Positions 62,261 through 64,000 of a stretch of 64,000 nucleotides of DNA are shown piece by piece; the first letter of the stretch is position 1, and the number at the start of each line of letters is the position of its first letter. Both the position numbers and the translations under genes were made by a program. The notes under the pieces are model-generated. The model worked only from the letters and a program-made list of their open reading frames with translations, did not search any database and was not told where the DNA came from. This DNA is from Uloborus plumipes (taxonomy: Eukaryota > Arthropoda > Arachnida > Araneae > Uloboridae): contig JAXGGA010006586.1 of the NCBI GenBank assembly GCA_038373865.1, forward strand, positions 1-64,000. The letters are read 5' to 3'.

Positions 62261-64000
62261 TATGTAAAAAGAAAAATAAATTCTTTCAAAACTTATTTCA
62301 CGCTATGATTATTCAAAAAACGGTAGTCAGTCTTAGTTTACAGACTGTATTTCGTAAGTTTTAACAAACTTGTTCAACGAACTATTTCTTTTAACCAATA
62401 AACTGCAATATAAACTTGCTTTTAGAATTCAGCGCCAAGACGAAATACATTTGCTTGCAGCAAATTCTTTTTAAATTTGATGAAAACAGTTTATCAAGAC
62501 AATTACAATTAAAAGCACAGACAAGACACAGCACTTAAGCGGATTAAACAGATGAAAAGTCTCCACTAATCACAAAGCATCGAGTTAGTGAATAATTAAG
62601 TGTTTAACACGAAACTCCAATCAGTTTGAGAACCATAAGTGTCTTCCTTTGTTCCTTTATTGACAAAAGAAATGTAAAGGCGTTTAAGACGTGAGGAATT
62701 TCATCACAGCTGCCATGAATGGATATTAATGTACTAAGAGCTTTATTTACCATGGAAGATAGAACTGCCGATGAAGAAGTATTAGAGTTAAAATAAATAT
62801 GTAGGGGAGAGTGGTAATGATTGGAACATTGAGATAAACAGGGCATTACTATTTTCCATACACGCACTTGAGAAAAAAAATTGCGCCATTCGATAATAGC
62901 AGTGAAGTAAAATGCCAAAACTATTGTTTTCTTGGGTTGAGGAAATTCCTTCTAAGAGCACAATTAGAATGATTTGCTTGAAAAGTAAGTTTCTGCCTGC
63001 TTTCTAAGTCAGTGATGCATCAAAAAGTTTTCGGTCTTCTTCGGTTTAATTGAGTTACACAAAATGCAACCATTCCCCTACTTACTTTAAAAGATATTTT
63101 GAATTAATTTTTCAACATTACCTTTCTGAAGACAATTAAGTTATAGAAATACTATAGGGTTGAATGGAGCGCAAGACAAGGTCAATCATGAAACAACTTT
63201 TGTCCTTTCGTTGTATAGACTTTTCAAACTTTGTTTCTTTTTTCAGTTATCTTAGTTATGGACAAAGCTTAATAGCTCTTTGTGAATATTTCGGTTGTTA
63301 TTCGAGTCTTTTGTTCTAAATTAATTACGCAATATTTTGGTTTTGAAGCAATAACTAATATTTATAGTAATTCTATTTATAGTTCTAAGGTCTTGCATTA
63401 GTTCTCAGATAACATTTTGGTACATAATCAATGCTAGTAATGTTTTAAACTTGTAATTTTAGGTTCGACAATTTTCCATGTTGTTAAATGGGTTTTGAAA
63501 CTATCCTGAGTATTTGGGGGAAAAAAAAAAAACAGAAATAAGCGAAAAAATGCCATTATTCTTCAATGGCAACAAAATGAGGCTTTAAAGCACAATACCA
63601 TAATGCAATACCTACAGGAAATATTACTATTGACACTATGATTTTTGTAATATATTATGGTAGAGTGAAACGCCAAAGTACTTTCAAAGTTATGTAACTA
63701 GACATTCGTTGAAAGGAAATGAAGATACTTTCGGGGAATCATCATAGCATGGAACAGGCCAAAATCAGCTTAAAACCTTTTTAGTACTGAAATTGCTAAA
63801 TTCCTGTTATAACTTTTACTGCACATACTTTAAGTTTAAAGGAACATTTTTTTTTGTTTTGAATGACGCGATACATTTACTTGCCGAATAATTTTACATT
63901 TTCATAAAATTTTTCATGTTATCTACTAACGTTTTTATATTTAGGGGTTTATTTTACTTTTTAATGGCCCAATTTATATCTTTTGTGTGTTATTTTCTAT

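Larger units (their letters stand above)
58885..64000. other. Sequence upstream of the first visible exon
   Basis: By gene orientation this should be intron leading to the missing first HRM-B exon. I scanned the minus strand for an exon ending in phase 1 with a helix and one Cys before a GT donor and found none that was convincing. It holds a foldback repeat (61338-61565) and a SINE (61962-62260). Overlapping short open frames on both strands at 59177-59770 and a minus open frame at 62604-62918 are unrecognised. The rest is AT-rich. Confidence 0.5.

Noticed and set aside
62604..62918. Candidate first HRM-B exon (minus, with SSMVNKALSTLISIHGSC)
   Set aside because: It has a Cys and a possible AG acceptor, but no phase-1 GT donor at a suitable place and no resemblance to the LENVL helix of the 42711 exon.

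Overview
This is AT-rich animal nuclear DNA with long repeat-filled introns, GT-AG splice signals, tRNA-derived SINEs and many DNA transposons. The receptor it carries is closest to arthropod and vertebrate calcitonin / DH31-type receptors. I suspect an arthropod, perhaps an arachnid, but nothing in the window proves the clade.

One host gene explains the coding content. It is a class B1 (secretin-like) G-protein-coupled receptor on the minus strand. Eight exons run from 58884 down to 2437, all with consensus splice sites and matching phases (942 coding bases, 314 codons, no stop). In transcript order: HRM-B part 2 (58777-58884), HRM-B part 3 (49964-50064), HRM-A part 1 (42711-42849), HRM-A part 2 (34773-34886), HRM-A part 3 (33877-33983), TM1 (26902-26993), TM2 (15436-15562) and TM3 to the edge of TM4 (2437-2590). 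The signal peptide, the first HRM-B exon, TM4-TM7 and the tail lie outside the window.

The most unusual point is that the hormone-receptor domain (HRM) is encoded twice in tandem. Each copy is cut at the same places in the same phases, and the copies join in frame. The gene could therefore encode a receptor with two stacked ligand-binding domains, or use the copies as alternative cassettes.

The introns hold most of the mobile DNA. There is an intact Tc1/mariner-type element with a DD36E catalytic triad (5553-6761) sitting in a Helitron-like repeat, and degraded Tc1-like and mariner-like transposase genes. Three Helitron-like elements and several hAT-type elements with 8-bp target duplications are present. 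There are also a piggyBac-like element with TTAA ends, pogo-like and TA-flanked MITEs, a large nested inverted-repeat element (18343-22761), three SINE copies and a 421-bp GA microsatellite. From 58885 to 64000 I find no exon, only a SINE, a foldback repeat and unexplained sequence.
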